Positions 34,526-46,769 of a stretch of DNA of 64,000 bases are shown here, piece by piece. The notes under the pieces were generated by a model. That model saw nothing but the letters and a program-made list of their open reading frames with translations, was not told the DNA's origin and ran no database searches. The stretch comes from Gongronella butleri. Its lineage: Eukaryota > Mucoromycota > Mucoromycetes > Mucorales > Cunninghamellaceae. A program made the position numbers and the translations under genes. The DNA is taken from NCBI GenBank assembly GCA_025201375.1, contig JAIWZP010000069.1, forward strand, positions 1-64,000, in the 5' to 3' direction. Every line of letters starts with the position of its first letter. Position 1 is the stretch's first letter.

Positions 34526-35704
34526 ATGACACTAGCACGAGCGCTTATAATAAAGGCAACAACGAGTCTCCGGCCCACAGCACATATCCTACGTGTCCCA
34601 CAATGCTCGCTCAGCACGACATCACGCGTCGTCAAGGCGGGGTCGGCGGCGCCTGCTCGATCGTCGATTCGTAAGCGTCCGCCCGTGTACGAACAAGCTG
34701 CGCCGACTCTCAGCGCGTCTGCGCCCTTGGAAGAGTCGTATGAGCCCGAGCAGCAGGACGTGGTTGACGACAAGAGCTATTTCCCCGGCACGGCCGACTT
34801 TGACTCGCCTGTCGCGCCCGAGGAACTCGACGACTTTGCCACCGACTCGCACAATTGGTCAACCTCGTTCCACGGCCTGTCTGTCACGCCCTTTTCAGCG
34901 GAAATTGGCGACATTTTGCAGCAAGAAATCCATGCCAATGATGTTGAAATCACCCCTGGTAAGCAACACAGAGCCATTGGACGCGGTCGCAGCCGTGTCT
35001 TGCCATGAAACGCGCCTTACCCACGGTTTTTTTTTCGGTTTGTTTGTTTTTCAAGATGGGCTTCTCTATCTACCTGAAATCAAGTATCGACGCATCCTCA
35101 ACAAAGCATTTGGGCCAGGTGGTACGATGATTTTGGCGGGTTTTGGCGAATTTTCGCAAAAAAAGGAGGGAAATTGAACCATTGGTCATTTTTTTTTTTT
35201 TTTTTTGTCAGGATGGGGCCTGGCGCCACGCGGTGACCACTCGATTTCCAGCAAAAATATCTCGCGAGAATATGCACTGATCTGCCATGGCCGCTTCGTC
35301 TCACAGGCGCGCGGCGAGCAAGACTTTTTCGACAGCTCTGGCCTGGCCACTGCCGCTGAAGGTTGCAAAAGCAATGCACTGATGCGCTGCTGCAAGGATC
35401 TTGGCATTGCGTCGGAGCTGTGGTAACGCGTCCAAAAAAGAATACGCATGAGCGAAACGCGTCTCACCTGATTTTTTTGTCTTTTTTTTTTCAGGGATCC
35501 GATCTATATCCGCAAATTTAAAAAGAAATATTGCACCGAGGTGTGGACGGAACACGTCGTGAACAAGCGAAAGAAGAAGCTCTGGCGCAAAAAGGATGAC
35601 GTCCTAGGTATATCCGTCTTTTCTTCTTTTTTTTATGGAAAAAAATGTCAATTGACCACTTTTTTTTTTCAGACTACCCGTACAAGGAGACCGGCCCTGC
35701 TTGA
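34526..35704 (+). CDS. MGM101: Mitochondrial genome maintenance protein Mgm101
   Basis: Five exons: 34526-34958, 35056-35121, 35212-35422, 35495-35607 and 35673-35704, phases consistent, 284 residues. The N-terminus ([15 protein letters not shown]...) is Arg/Ser-rich, as in a mitochondrial presequence. After an acidic linker comes the conserved core: [63 protein letters not shown] and [14 protein letters not shown], ending with a basic stretch and YPYKETGP. Mgm101 is a Rad52-like single-strand annealing protein of mitochondrial nucleoids, needed for mtDNA repair and inheritance. Conserved Cys residues of the core are present. Length is close to the yeast protein (about 270). Confidence 0.96.
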
Positions 35705-36077
35705 TGAGTGTGCGCTCCTTGGATACGCAAGGTTGCACTGGACAAGAGAATAAAAAAGCGCATTTTTGGCCATGTGCCTGATTTTTTTTTTTTTTGCTCA
35801 GATGCATCTTGCTTTTGTTTGCATCTCAATTGGGAGACTGTGGTTCCCACCCATGCAACACAATGTGATTGTCGTGTTTTTCGTCTTGAGTAATTCTCTG
35901 GATCATGGCGGGAGGGGGAACCCATTGCCTCCTTTTCCACCCCTCAAACTGCATGCACCGCGTTTCAATGGCAGGGACAATGGAGTGGAAACGTTCTTTT
36001 TTGTTTTATTATTCCTGCAAGGTTCTCCTTGTTGTGTCATTTGAGCGGAGCCCATAGACACGTGAATGTTTAAGCCC

Positions 36078-36084
36078 TATAAAT
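36078..36084 (+). promoter_or_regulatory. TATA box of the small peptide gene
   Basis: TATAAAT, with a pyrimidine-rich stretch and ATG 36197 downstream, the usual promoter layout here. Confidence 0.45.
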
Positions 36085-36196
36085 TCACCATTTTTTTTCT
36101 TCTTTTTCCTGAGCAACCTGCTTCTTTTTACTTTTTTTTTTCTCTCCACCCCCTTGGTGTCTCTCACGCTATTTTCCTTCTAAACCCTTTATTTCC

Positions 36197-36385
36197 ATGG
36201 CCGTCCATTCGATTGTCATTTTTTTATTGTTCCTCAAGACGGTGACGTACATTGCCGGCGCCAATGACGACGATGAGTCGCTGGCTGATGATGATTTGCA
36301 ACGCCTTTGCCAGGATGGCATTGTGTCGGAGCCGCTGTTGCCGTCGCAGGCTGATCATCCGCCCCCATTAAGCATTGCCGTTTGA
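36197..36385 (+). CDS. Small peptide with signal-like N-terminus
   Basis: Single-exon ORF of 62 residues. Residues 4-21 are hydrophobic (HSIVIFLLFLKTVTYIAG), which could be a signal peptide or anchor. The rest is acidic (NDDDESLADDDLQRL) and ends in a Pro-rich tail. A TATA box at 36,078 and a CT-rich leader support transcription. No family recognised. The alternative is a chance ORF; codon-third-position composition looks coding for the acidic part. Confidence 0.45.
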   Translation: MAVHSIVIFLLFLKTVTYIAGANDDDESLADDDLQRLCQDGIVSEPLLPSQADHPPPLSIAV

Positions 36386-37376
36386 TCATGTCATCCTTTT
36401 ATGCAAAATCCATGCCACAGCCCATCGCCCTTGTTCAATTGTACATATGCTTTCTTTCTCTTTGCCATTCTTTTTTTACCCTCCTTTTTGTCGCCTGGAC
36501 GTGTACAAGTGGATGTAACAGTTGTGTCAACCTTTTTTTTTTTTGTTCTTTTCTAACGTTGACACGCTGGAGCGCGTCATTCATGAATCTTGTAATTATT
36601 TATTCCCTATACTCGGCCGCTCGTTGCCATGTACACTTTTCAAGCTCGCTCCCACGCCTCTCCCTTTTCTTATCCATCATAATGAATATTAAACAGATCA
36701 GCTTTGTATCCACCCCTTTTTTTTCTTTTTGGCCATGTCCCGGGTCATTGGCATCTTTTTTTTTTACAGAGTTGTGTGCTCACGAGATCATGGCCGACCC
36801 AATCCAAGGCACTCAATGGTTACACTGACCTGTCGCCTGAATTGCAAAATAAGACCAGCCCCATTCCAGCAACCTGTGGTCCAATTCCGAGTGCAACCAG
36901 GTGCCTCCCATGACCGTTTTTCCCAGATCAGGCACCCCCTTTTTTCCAAAAAGACCGTGAGAAGCGCATTGTGGTCGACTGAGCGCACGCGATTCTTATT
37001 TTCAGTTGCCTTTATGCGTCCGGCGACCTTTTTTTTTCTTAGCAAAGATGGCTTGTGCGTCGATGGAAAATCAAGGCGTCATGGCGTCATTGAGAAGCAA
37101 TGTCGGAGCCACAATGAGCCCTGATGCACCTGCAGTGTCCTTTGTTTTTTTACGCGTTCCAAATCTTTATTCGCCTTATTTTTTTTTTTGCCGCCATTGT
37201 GTCTTTTTTGGCAGCATTTCAATCGCTGATCCACGTGCATTTCGCTTCATTCATTGGCAAAAGACATCAACGTTATCTTTTTTAAATTGTGAAAGGATGC
37301 TAAAATGCCGGCATTGAGCCTGCGGGCATTGAAATAGGACAGATCGAGACGCGCCACTTTATGTACCAAGGTGAGC
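36386..37376. other. No gene seen
   Basis: T-rich spacer, probably holding 3' ends of the flanking genes. ORFs near 36,400-37,300 run through homopolymers and have no domain features. Confidence 0.5.
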
Positions 37377-38766
37377 CTATGCCATTATCTGTAAAACAAG
37401 AAAATAAATAAATTAAAACAAGAAATAAAGGATGCTGGCTCATTTGTGCACTTTTTGGTTTCTTACGCGCAGCGTGGCATCCCAGCTGCCTGTGCACAAG
37501 GCGCGTCCATCGCTGGACACGCCAAGGCATGAGACGCGATTATCGTGCACGGAGATGGTGTCGATTCGCTTGCCCTTGAGCGTGTCCCAGACGATGCAAT
37601 TGTAGTCGTCATAGCCTGCAAATAAAAGACGACCGGAAGATGAAAAATCGACCGATGTGATGCCGCACAAGACGGCATTGTCGGTATACATGGCGAGCTG
37701 CTGGTCGGCGCGCAGATCAAACAGGCGGCATGAGGCGTCATCAGAGCCTGTCGCGAATGCCTGGCCATTGGGGAAGAACTTCACACTGTTTAGATCCTCA
37801 TCGTGGCCATAAAATGATTGCATGCATCGTCGAGTTCGAGTGTCCCAGACTTTGGCCACCGCATCGCATCCGCCAGTGACAAACACAAAAGGCGAGCAAG
37901 GAGTCACCTCGAGGCTGAATTTGGAAAAAAAAAAAACGACCTGATCAGCCAAGTCTTTGCCTGGTTCTCCTTGCTCTTTTTCTCCCTCAATTCCTCTTTG
38001 CCCTCAACATAAGCCGCTGCACCCGCTCACATGATCCGCTCACCCCTCCTCCTCTTTCTTCTCCTCATTCACACACACGCCCAGAAAAAAAAAGCGGGTG
38101 TACCTCATGACATCAGCGGCGTGATCGACGAATTGAGTCATTTTGACGCCCGCGTCAATATCCCAGAGGATACAAGTGTGATCTCCCGAGCTTGTCAAGA
38201 GCTGGCGGTCATTGATGTAGCGACAGCAGCTGAGATACCTCGAGTGGCCGGCCAATTCGCGCACTGGGCGCGTCAATCCCTCTTTTGACTTGAGATTATA
38301 TATAGAGCACACATTGTCGAGGCCGCCACACGCGACAAAATTGCCGGATGGCGAGTACGCACACGTCATGATCCACGACGACCGCAATGGGATGGCATGC
38401 ACCTTGTTGGTCGTCATGGCGTCCCAAATGATCAATTTGCCATCTTGCGAGCCGGACACAAGATGCCGCGTGTCATTTGCCCAATGCATCGCGTACACTT
38501 TGGATAAGTGGCCCTTGAGCGTGCGACGATGCTTGAGGTGCATCCTTGGAATCGGCGGCACCGAATGCGCCGTCTTTTGAACTACAAAAGGTTGAATAAG
38601 TCCTTGCATCCTGCGCGGCTCCCTTTCCCCTTCACTTTTTTTTTTTTTTTTTTTTTTTACGTGTGATGTCCGCCCTCGACAACCGTCGATGATAAATCTG
38701 CTCCTTGAGGCTTTCAGCAGCAATGCGTGCCTCCATGATTCGCGCTTCAAGACGGTCGTCGTCCAT
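37377..38766 (-). CDS. Heterotrimeric G-protein beta subunit
   Basis: Four exons on the minus strand: 38766-38661, 38581-38104, 37914-37467 and a 12-nt last exon 37388-37377, giving 347 residues. The N-terminal 35 residues form the coiled coil that binds G-gamma ([18 protein letters not shown]). Seven WD repeats follow, with the typical [88 protein letters not shown] and TGSWDATLR. It signals with G-alpha at the plasma membrane. If the last donor (GCGC then GTAAGA) is used, the protein ends LRIMA; without splicing it ends [10 protein letters not shown]. Beta subunits usually end in a short strand with Trp, so the Met is unusual in either form. Family is certain. Confidence 0.96.
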
Positions 38767-39128
38767 TGAAATGGTTCAGAAAATCGAGTAAAGAACAAAA
38801 AAAAAAAATAAAAAGAGGGAAATCAAAAAAAAATTGAGGGCGCAAATGAAGGCAGCCTTGATGAAACAGAAAGGAGGGATGGCAAAAGGAGGGGAGGGGG
38901 GGAAAAGGGCGAGGAGATCGCGTAGCGACAGCCTTTTAGGCAACCCAGAGGCGTTCATCAGGCAAAAAGTGACAGATGATCACACACGCTCGCCGCAAAA
39001 AGGAGGCGTAAAAAAAGCACGCCATGGGCGCAAATCACATGACGCGCGCGGACGGAACAAACAGGGATGGGATGTAAGACAATGAAGGGCTTTTTTATTT
39101 CAAAAAAAGAGGAAAATGAACATCCTCT

Positions 39129-40063
39129 TTAGATGAGGGTTTCGTAAGGGATAGCCGTGATGGTCTGGGGGACGTTGCCGGCGGTGGAGACATGGCGGGC
39201 GTCACGGGGCTGGACGGGGACGCGCTTCAAGTTGACCTTGACTATGATTTTTAAGAAAAAAAAAAAGGAGGAAGGATCAGATCAGGATGCCAAAAATCAT
39301 GTGAAACAAAGGGAAGAAATGGGGCCTCCCTAAGATCAATTGGCCTTACCATTGGCGGCCTTGGCGTCCTTCTTCTTTTGAGCGTTCTCCTTGACGCGGT
39401 CCAAGAACTCTTGACGGCACTTAGAGTGCTTGACGTGCTCAATGCGGAGGTTGACGCGCTTTTCCATGTAGCGGTTGCCGACCTTCTTGTAGATGATCAC
39501 ACCGACAGCGGACTTGGTGACGTTGAAGACGACACCGGTGCGGCTAAGAAGAAAGAAAAAAACGGGGGGATGGATGAGCCATTGGACGACATTTTGACAA
39601 AAAAAAAAAGATGCAAGGGAGAGTGGCGCAAAAAAAGGAGCACTGGGCAATGGCATGATTGCCTTGTCGTCGAGAGAAATCGAGGCATGTAGAGAGAGCA
39701 TCGAGGAAAAAAAATGATCGAGGGGAGAAAAATTGGCTTACCCATGGTAGAACTTGTGGGGCATACCCTTTTGGACGGCGGCGTTAGCCTTGATGTCGAC
39801 AATGTCACCGACCTTGTAGGTCTTGAGGTAAGTCGACAAGGGGATGGCGCCGTGCTCCCGGAAGTTGCGGGAGAACATATGGCGAGTGCGAGCACGAACT
39901 AAAAAAAAAAAAAAAAGGTGAGATAGAGTCGTCCAGAGGCGAGTGAAGCGTGCAATCATCGTTTTTCGAGCGCAATCGAGTGCAATCAAGTGCAATCGAG
40001 CACGATGAAGTGCAATTGAGCGAATTAAAAAGTGTGATACGTACGACCGAACGAGTTGGGCAT
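39129..40063 (-). CDS. RPL21: 60S ribosomal protein eL21
   Basis: Four coding exons on the minus strand: 40063-40045, 39898-39742, 39543-39350 and 39241-39129, giving 160 residues, exactly the family length. Motifs: [43 protein letters not shown] (KOW-like region), [17 protein letters not shown] and [16 protein letters not shown] 5'-UTR intron is likely: a CAG/GTAACC donor at 40,226 and a TATAG acceptor at 40,066-40,065 lie just 1 nt before the ATG, a common arrangement in fungal ribosomal-protein genes. It is divergent from RPS9. Confidence 0.97.
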
Positions 40064-40477
40064 CCTATAAAAAGTCAAAAAGGGTAAATTTCAGGGCTCA
40101 TTTTACGGTATGCTAGGCAAAACGTCTAGCAAAAAAACCAAAATAGTCGCTCGGGTAGCCGATTCAGCGAGTCTTTTTGCTTTAAATAGACGATGCGCAT
40201 GAAGAAAACAGGGAGGTGTAGGTTACCTGACGAGTCTAGCAAGTGGGGAAAGAGGAAGAAGAAGAAGAAAGCAAAACAAGAGGTCGATGGAACCTGAAAA
40301 AGGATTTTTTCCCTTCAACAAGCCGCCGCGCATTTGCCGGACCTTCATCCTTGGATGCCGCCAGTGGCTTGGGCAATGATCCAATGAAAATTTTTTAGCG
40401 TGTCCCCTTTTAAAAAGGGGGGGCTGGCTTTTTTTTTTTTTGATTTGTTTTCTTTCTCTTTCACTCACTTTATAATC
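40064..40477. promoter_or_regulatory. Shared divergent promoter of RPL21 and RPS9
   Basis: 413 bp separate the two start codons, of which about 162 bp (40,226-40,065) is the probable 5'-UTR intron of RPL21. The remaining about 250 bp must drive both genes. A pyrimidine-rich initiator stretch (CTTTCTCTTTCACTCAC) precedes the RPS9 ATG. The head-to-head layout suggests co-regulation of one large-subunit and one small-subunit protein. Confidence 0.65.
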
Positions 40478-41053
40478 ATGCCTGGTGCTTCCCGTAATCG
40501 TAGCCGTGTGTACAAGGTCCCCAAGCGTCCCTTTGAGGCTGCACGTCTTGACCAAGAATTGAAGCTTATTGGCGAGTTTGGTCTCAAGAACAAGAAGGAG
40601 GTGTGGCGTGTCGGATTGACTCTTTCCAAGATTCGCCGTGCTGCCCGTGAGCTGTTGACGCTCGATGACAAGGATCCCCGCCGTCTCTTCGAGGGCAATG
40701 CCTTGATTCGTCGTCTTGTGCGCACCGGTGTCCTGACCGAGGACCGCATGAAGCTCGATTACGTCCTTGGTCTCAAGATTGAGGATTTCTTGGAGCGCCG
40801 TCTCCAGACCCAGGTCTTCAAGCTCGGTCTTGCCAAGTCCATCCATCACGCTCGTGTCCTTATCCGCCAGCGCCACATCCGCGTCGGCAAGCAGATCGTC
40901 AACGTCCCCTCGTACATGGTCCGCCTTGACTCGCAAAAGCACATCGACTTTGCCTTGACCTCGCCTTATGGTGGTGGCCGTGCTGGCCGTGTCAAGCGCA
41001 AGCGCGCTGCTGCCGCTGCTGGTGGTGACGACGCCGAGGAGGATGACGAGTAA
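40478..41053 (+). CDS. RPS9: 40S ribosomal protein uS4
   Basis: Intronless, 191 residues, the usual eukaryotic length. The sequence from [20 protein letters not shown] through [36 protein letters not shown] (the S4 RNA-binding domain) is unmistakable, ending in a basic run and an acidic tail. Codon use is strongly biased to C/T-ending codons, as expected for a highly expressed gene. The lack of introns contrasts with RPL21 next door. Confidence 0.98.
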   Translation: MPGASRNRSRVYKVPKRPFEAARLDQELKLIGEFGLKNKKEVWRVGLTLSKIRRAARELLTLDDKDPRRLFEGNALIRRLVRTGVLTEDRMKLDYVLGLKIEDFLERRLQTQVFKLGLAKSIHHARVLIRQRHIRVGKQIVNVPSYMVRLDSQKHIDFALTSPYGGGRAGRVKRKRAAAAAGGDDAEEDDE

Positions 41054-43129
41054 GCTCCCTCCATCTTTCATTTTTGCATTTTTTTTTGCATTGGATCCCC
41101 CCTCTTTATCAAGACCTTCCCCCTCTGGTCTCATTGTTTGCATCTCTCTTTTGGTTTGGCTCTCTCTCTCCCTCTGGTGTTGATTGAACCTTTGTACTCT
41201 GGATATAATTAAAAGCTATCGCTTTTTTATTATGGATGCAAAGCACCTGTACAATCGTACAGTATCAATCACATCAATCTTGGACAAGCAATGCCTCCCA
41301 TGTGGACTGACGTGCATCATCTCGTGCTACTCTCTCGCTCTCGTCCTGTTTTCGGGGCAAAACGCGGGCGTTTTTGCACGGATTGGTTGTGTCGCTTTTC
41401 CCTGGTTTGCAATTGTTGATGGCTATCAACGTCCTTGCTTTGATGCTGGTGATGCTGACGATGATTAATAATGTCTAATCGGTCGCGTGTGTGTGTTTGT
41501 TTACGGAAACGTGTGTGTGTGTGTGTGTGTGCGTGCGCGTGAACTTTTTTTTTTCCCTTTCGTGCTGTCTTCGGCCGTTTTCATCTGTTTCTCTTGGTGG
41601 TCCTCGTGGCCAACCGAGCTTAAGGCTTCGTGACAGGCACATTCGTGACTCCTCGTTGCTCTCGGGAATGAAAAGAGCGTGCTTGCATTGTTACTTTGCA
41701 TTTTACAGCCATTGCGTATCATGTCACGTTGCAATTGGCTCAGCGCGCCTTTTCCTTGCGTGGCTTCCAAGCCCAAAATGTACAAAATCAAATGAAAAAA
41801 AAAAAAGCACTCTGCATGGTGCAGTGTCGCATGTGCGCGCGAAAATCCATGACTTCGCGTTTTGAAGCACTGGCAGCCCGTCATTGACGCATCTTTGACG
41901 CGACTATGCGTGTCAGTGTAAGCTGACGCAAGCGCTCGCAATATAAACAAACGCAAGCGGGAATCGTGACGAAGATTTCCCCGTTCTTTAATTGCCGCAG
42001 ACGCGTCATTTTTTTTTTTTTAAAGACAAGCTTTATTTCGAAATCGACCATGCATATGATGATCCTTTTCGGATTTATAATTGTAGACTAGTCTACCACC
42101 CAGGGCCGGCCCAGTGGACGCCTTTCCAGGCGTGGCGGCAGACAATAACGTTTTTGCGGGTCAATTGTCATAAAGACGCGTCAATTTGCGACCTAATCGA
42201 CCACCAAAACCGATTATCCGTGAACGAAGGGCAACACCAGAGAAGTGTCCTGAAAACGATGAAGCATGAGAAAGAGGAGATCCACGCAGCCAACAGGCCC
42301 TAAATGCAGGCTCACTGTGAAGGGAGCCACAATATAATGGGCTAGAGAGCTCTGGAATCGCTCCAGGCGATGCTAGGGGCGTTGGCTGCCAATGCACGTA
42401 TTACAAGGGAACGAAAAATACACAATGTAATGCAGTGACTCCCTAATATCCAAGCACCCCCTCACATCCCTCGGTTTTTTTTTTTTTTTTTTTTAAAATG
42501 AGCAACCAAGAACCCCAGTTGGCCAATCTTGCAACCATCTCCATTGTGGACAAAGGATTACTCGACAAGATAAAACAAGCGAATGTTCTATTTGTGTTTT
42601 GTGTGGATAATCGAAAAACTACAAAACTAGGAGGGAAAAAAGCGCTGTTTAACACGTAAAAAAAAAAAAAAAAGACAAAAAAAGGGGGGTGAGTCAATAT
42701 TAACAGCGTGACGTGTAAATGCTCTGCCCAGTTTCCTCACTCTACCTGCAAAAAGGGCAAGGAGGCAATGCGTCAACAAAAACGAAGCATTTAAAAAAAC
42801 CCGAATAGTGCTGAAGTAAAAAGAGCGTAAGGCGCGAATTTTTCAAGGTTAGGTCATGTCGCGTCCAGGAACGTTACATCTTTGAGCAGACACCCGTATG
42901 GCGCAAAAAATTGAGAACAAAAGAACTTGGAAGAGAAAGAGGATCGATCAGTTCGCAGAATTTTTTTTTAGAAAAAGTGCGCCAAAGGGATGTGGCGCCA
43001 GGCCGCTCGTGCAACCCTAGGTCCGAAATAGGCAACAGGCGTTTCGAGAAACTAAAAGAAATTAGTTAGGCTGCTCCAAGGCGGGGTCCCACTAACCTCT
43101 TTCTCACTTTTAAAGTGAGTTTTGCTTTT
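41054..43129. other. No certain gene; microsatellite and small ORF
   Basis: A GT microsatellite lies at 41,511-41,531. An ORF at 42,498-42,659 (53 residues, starting MSNQEPQLANLATISIVDKG) follows an 18-nt T-run and has protein-like composition but no promoter or homology that I recognise. ACGCGT-containing, repeat-like sequence occupies 41,880-42,010. The 94-codon ORF at 41,184 is Cys-rich and overlaps the RPS9 3' region; not called. Confidence 0.4.
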
Positions 43130-43518
43130 ATGCTTCAGGCTGCTGCAAAGCGATCTTTCCATACGTGTCGTGCCATTATGTCGAACTCGAAACCTGTGCT
43201 CGCCTTGCCCTCCACCGCCGAGGAAACCGTGAAAGTCGACATCGACGACACGTACAAGCTAAAAGAGCTTGGCCCAGTTGGTAAGTTGTCCGTTTTTCCG
43301 GGCTCTGCATGTCAACCTTGCGCTCAACTCTCTCTCTTTTTTTTTTTTACGCATATATCAAAGTCGTCAACGAGGACGGCACCATGTCGCGTATCAACAA
43401 TTGGCACGAAATGGCCGACATTGAGCGTGACAATGTCAATCGCATCCTGCTCAAGAGGAATCGAGAGCGATTGGCCCGCCTCAAGGCCAAAGCCGACGCT
43501 GAGAATCCCTCGTCGTAG
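43130..43518 (+). CDS. Small conserved fungal protein, mitochondrial type
   Basis: Two exons, 43130-43280 and 43364-43518 (phase 1), 101 residues. The N-terminus MLQAAAKRSFHTCRAI has the basic, hydroxylated pattern of a mitochondrial presequence. The C-terminal part reads GPVVVNEDGTMSRINNWHEM...NVNRILLKRNRERLARLKAK. This G-P-x-V-V-N-x-D-G-T-x-S-R-I-x-N-W pattern followed by an R-N-rich helix recurs in small uncharacterised fungal proteins. Its function is not known to me. ATG 43130 is the first in frame. Confidence 0.75.
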
Positions 43519-43799
43519 TATTCTTCCCTGAAAATCATCTTCTCCACTCTTTTGAATCAATAAATCGTACAGTTGTATACTTTGCACATCAGGTCTTTTT
43601 GATTGTCATTGTGCTAGTTAGACGCGTTGTTCTTGACATTTTGAGTAAAAGGAAAAAAGAGAATGGGACGAAATCATCGCGCCTGAGATTTCCACAACCG
43701 ATGCATTATCATGCATGAAGCACAAGAGGAAAAGTCAACTTTAGAAAATCTGCTATGATGCAGTGGTATCATACAGTAAATCATTTCAAAAGTCAAATG

Positions 43800-44060
43800 C
43801 AAACACACTGGCCGGAGCTGCTGCTGTTTGTAAAATTTGGCATTGATCTGGATGATGCGCAGCAGATCAGACCTGCATTTAAGCTCAGTTGCACACACGC
43901 TCTGACGTGTGATGACTGACATCTAATTCGCTTCATAGCCTATTTTCCATAGCCTATTTAAACGTCTCTTTCCCCTCCATTTCCCTTTCTTTTCTCTCTC
44001 TCTCACTTTTGATATAAAAGCTCACCTTTAGTCCTTTCATTTGCCCTTTTAATTCACAAT
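43800..44060 (-). repeat. Inverted-pair repeat C, copy 2
   Basis: Reverse complement of 535-790. It reads TTTAAGCTC where copy 1 has the extra CAGTA, so this copy shows the uninserted state. Confidence 0.75.
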
Positions 44061-44319
44061 GTTCACAGCGAGGCGCCACAATGTCCAGCAAAGCGCCACG
44101 ACGCGTAAAAAAAAGCAACCAATAAAGGTCAAAATTTACTGCTTGACCAATTTTTTCTAACCAAATCGGCAAAAAATGAGTGGTTTGATCGGTTCATTTC
44201 GCCGTTTCGAATCTCAGTGGACAGAAACAGAATCTGACACTTTGGACTTTGCTGCGGCAGCGCATCTGCATTGCAATAAAATGCACATACTGTACCTAAA
44301 GTATTTGCATTTGGAAAAC

Positions 44320-45560
44320 GACAATGTGTTTTTTTTGGACTTTGACGGCTTGTTGTGCCTCCAGAAATTTTTTTACAGCCCACCTGCCCGCCGATAAAAA
44401 TTGCGTCACAAGTTCACAACACGAACTAGAACGGTCCAGTGCTCGCGACAACTGCGCCCGATTTTTTTTAGACTCGAAAATGTCAAAACCCGCTTATTTG
44501 TATTATTTTTCATTCATCTGGCCACCTGCTTGGTCGATCCCGCTCGAAAATAGCCGCATCGCATTCAACGCAAAATTTGCACCAAAAAAGCTTAAAACCC
44601 CAAAGCGCTACGACCACTTTTGAAAAATTCAGGGTCACTCAGGGGTCACACATTTCAATCTCAGAAAATGCCAAATATGGGAATTTTCAAACTCCGAGCG
44701 ATCAATGCATCCCAAACGGGTAACTCCGACAATTTTTTATTGGCACACAAAATAACGACAGGTCGCCCCAAACTAAAAGAACTTAAGAAGAATGCCCAAA
44801 GAGTGACGCATGAACGTCGATCGACTGAAAAAAGTGCCTACTTTGGATTAGATTATTTTTTCACCAATCCATATTTGACAATACCCAAAATGGCAATGTG
44901 GATTGCATGGAATTTTTTTACGTACTGTATTTTTTCTTTTTTTTTATTTTACATCGACCTGTGCGCTGGGTGGGCTGCTGCACCGCTGCAGCCTGCAGAA
45001 ATGACCGATGCAAAAAAAATGAAACCCAAGCTAGCGCGCTGCAAGTCATCCCATTGGGTGCTTTGCCCCCATGTTTGCTGTTATTGAATCTGCAATAAAA
45101 ATCGAGGATTGACGAGACCGTTCTCGAGCAAATTGCGATTAAAGAATTTGTCGAAAAAGGCTATTTTCTCCGTCAGTTTTAATCAGATCGCGGTGAAACT
45201 GGATTCATCTTGCAGAGGTTCAAAAGGTGCTTTCGACACGTTAAAAGCTCTGGGAGTCGTTTTTTCCGTTGTCAAGAAAAATGAGTTGGAATATTTTTTA
45301 AATGTTTGATTGGATTTTGCAAGCATGTAAATGTCGTTCATCGGGCGAGCAAACAATCTGAAAATGACGCCGGAGTGCGTCTCCATCGAATCATGCGAAT
45401 TTTTTATCGCGAACGAAGAACAATCTGACAAGCCCGTGCCAGATTTGTAAAAATTTCCAAGTTTTGGATTCATCTGCCATACAACAACCTAGTCGACGTC
45501 TGGTTTCACTGTTTTATTGAAACTTTTCCCCTCTTTCACGCCAAAGTGCAATAAAAATCG
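44320..45560 (+). repeat. Family A, near full length
   Basis: The most complete copy. In order it holds the TTTGACGGCTTGTTGTGCCTCC 5' landmark, the AAAAAAGCTTAAAACCCCAAAG segment, GGTAACTCCGAC, GAGTGACGCATGAACG, the CATCCCATTGGGTGCTTTG joint, AATAAAAATCGAGGATTGAC, and the TTTTGGATTCATCTGCC end. There is no open frame beyond 155 codons, and frames are not conserved between copies, so it looks non-coding or long dead. Target duplications are not evident. Confidence 0.8.
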
Positions 45561-46220
45561 GGGATCTACGCCCCACACGTCGCCAATTTCGACTTTTGAA
45601 GCTTAAGCCTGCTGAAATGGCCAATTTACGTACCAGGATTGAATTGCGACTTGATGAATATGGACTTTCTCTCGTCAGCAACCCAAATGGTCCCGCGCCC
45701 GCCGCATGATGATATGGTATATTTTCCTGGCAAGAACGGCGCCGAAGCAGAAGCAGACCCAAAATTCCAAATTCCAAATGGCAAAATTTGGTGTGGATGC
45801 ATCGCTGCAAATCTTCTTTTGCCGTAAAACTTGACAAAACGTCGGGCTTGTAGAGAAGCAGCGGCCCATCATTAGTTAACTTTGTGGCCTTGTGTGTATG
45901 AAAAAAAAAGAAGAAAGGGAGCAGGAAAACCAAATACCGGTATGATGATGTCTTGGACTACAGTACCAGCAGATCCAGGGGGCAGCTGACGATACGCGAC
46001 GGCAACAAATCAGCAAAACTGACACACTATAGCACGAAGTTCTCCATTTTTGTGAAGCAAAAAAAAAAAAAAAAAAAAAAACCTAAAGAATGCTCCAGGA
46101 ACAGGAGATCCTGTTTTTAACGCGCCAATTCCTCGATTTGGTTCCCGATTCGATTTCAAAACCCCGTTTTTTGTTTTCTTGTTCTCCCTTTTCACGCTCT
46201 TTCTTTCTTTGTAAGTCTCA
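45561..46220. other. No gene seen; SPF45 promoter side
   Basis: Unique spacer with an A-run at 46,060-46,081 and a CT-rich leader before ATG 46221. A TACAGTA-related word (CTACAGTACCAG) lies near 45,958. Confidence 0.5.
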
Positions 46221-46737
46221 ATGTTTGCTCAGTTTGCCGATCTGATAGCGCCGAGCAAAAAGGCAGGTGGCAAACAGGAGGACAACGCGTCAAAGCCAGC
46301 AGAAGATACCCCGGCGACCAAGGCGAGCGATGCCAAGGACGACAGCAAGGACGCCAGCGGCAGCAAGGCACCACCACCGCAACCACCGCTAGGAAGCAAG
46401 CCGCCCATGGCGCCCAAGGCGACCGGCTGGTCCAACCGGCAGCAATTTCGCCCTATCATCCGCCAGAAACCTGCATCGCAAGCGCGCGCCAAACCGTCCT
46501 TTGTTATACCAGCCGGCGCCACTGTCGTCAGCACCACCACAGCCGTCAAGCCGGCCGTCAGCAGCGCGGATGCATCTGTCCCTGCCGTTTCGCCCGCAAT
46601 GGCATCAATCTCATCGCAGCAAGCAAAAGAAACAATGCTGCCAGTGCCAATGCCTTCCTACATGAAGGAAGAGGCGCCAAAACCCAAGGTAAAAATACCC
46701 ATTGGCTATCGGATTGCCTGGCCATTTCTGACATTTT

Positions 46738-46769
<32 letters not shown>

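Noticed and set aside
40223..41143. 306-codon minus-strand ORF across RPS9
   Set aside because: Shadow of the strongly biased RPS9 codons.
41184..41468. 94-codon ORF after RPS9
   Set aside because: Starts in the probable RPS9 3' region, odd Cys/Ile composition, no promoter.
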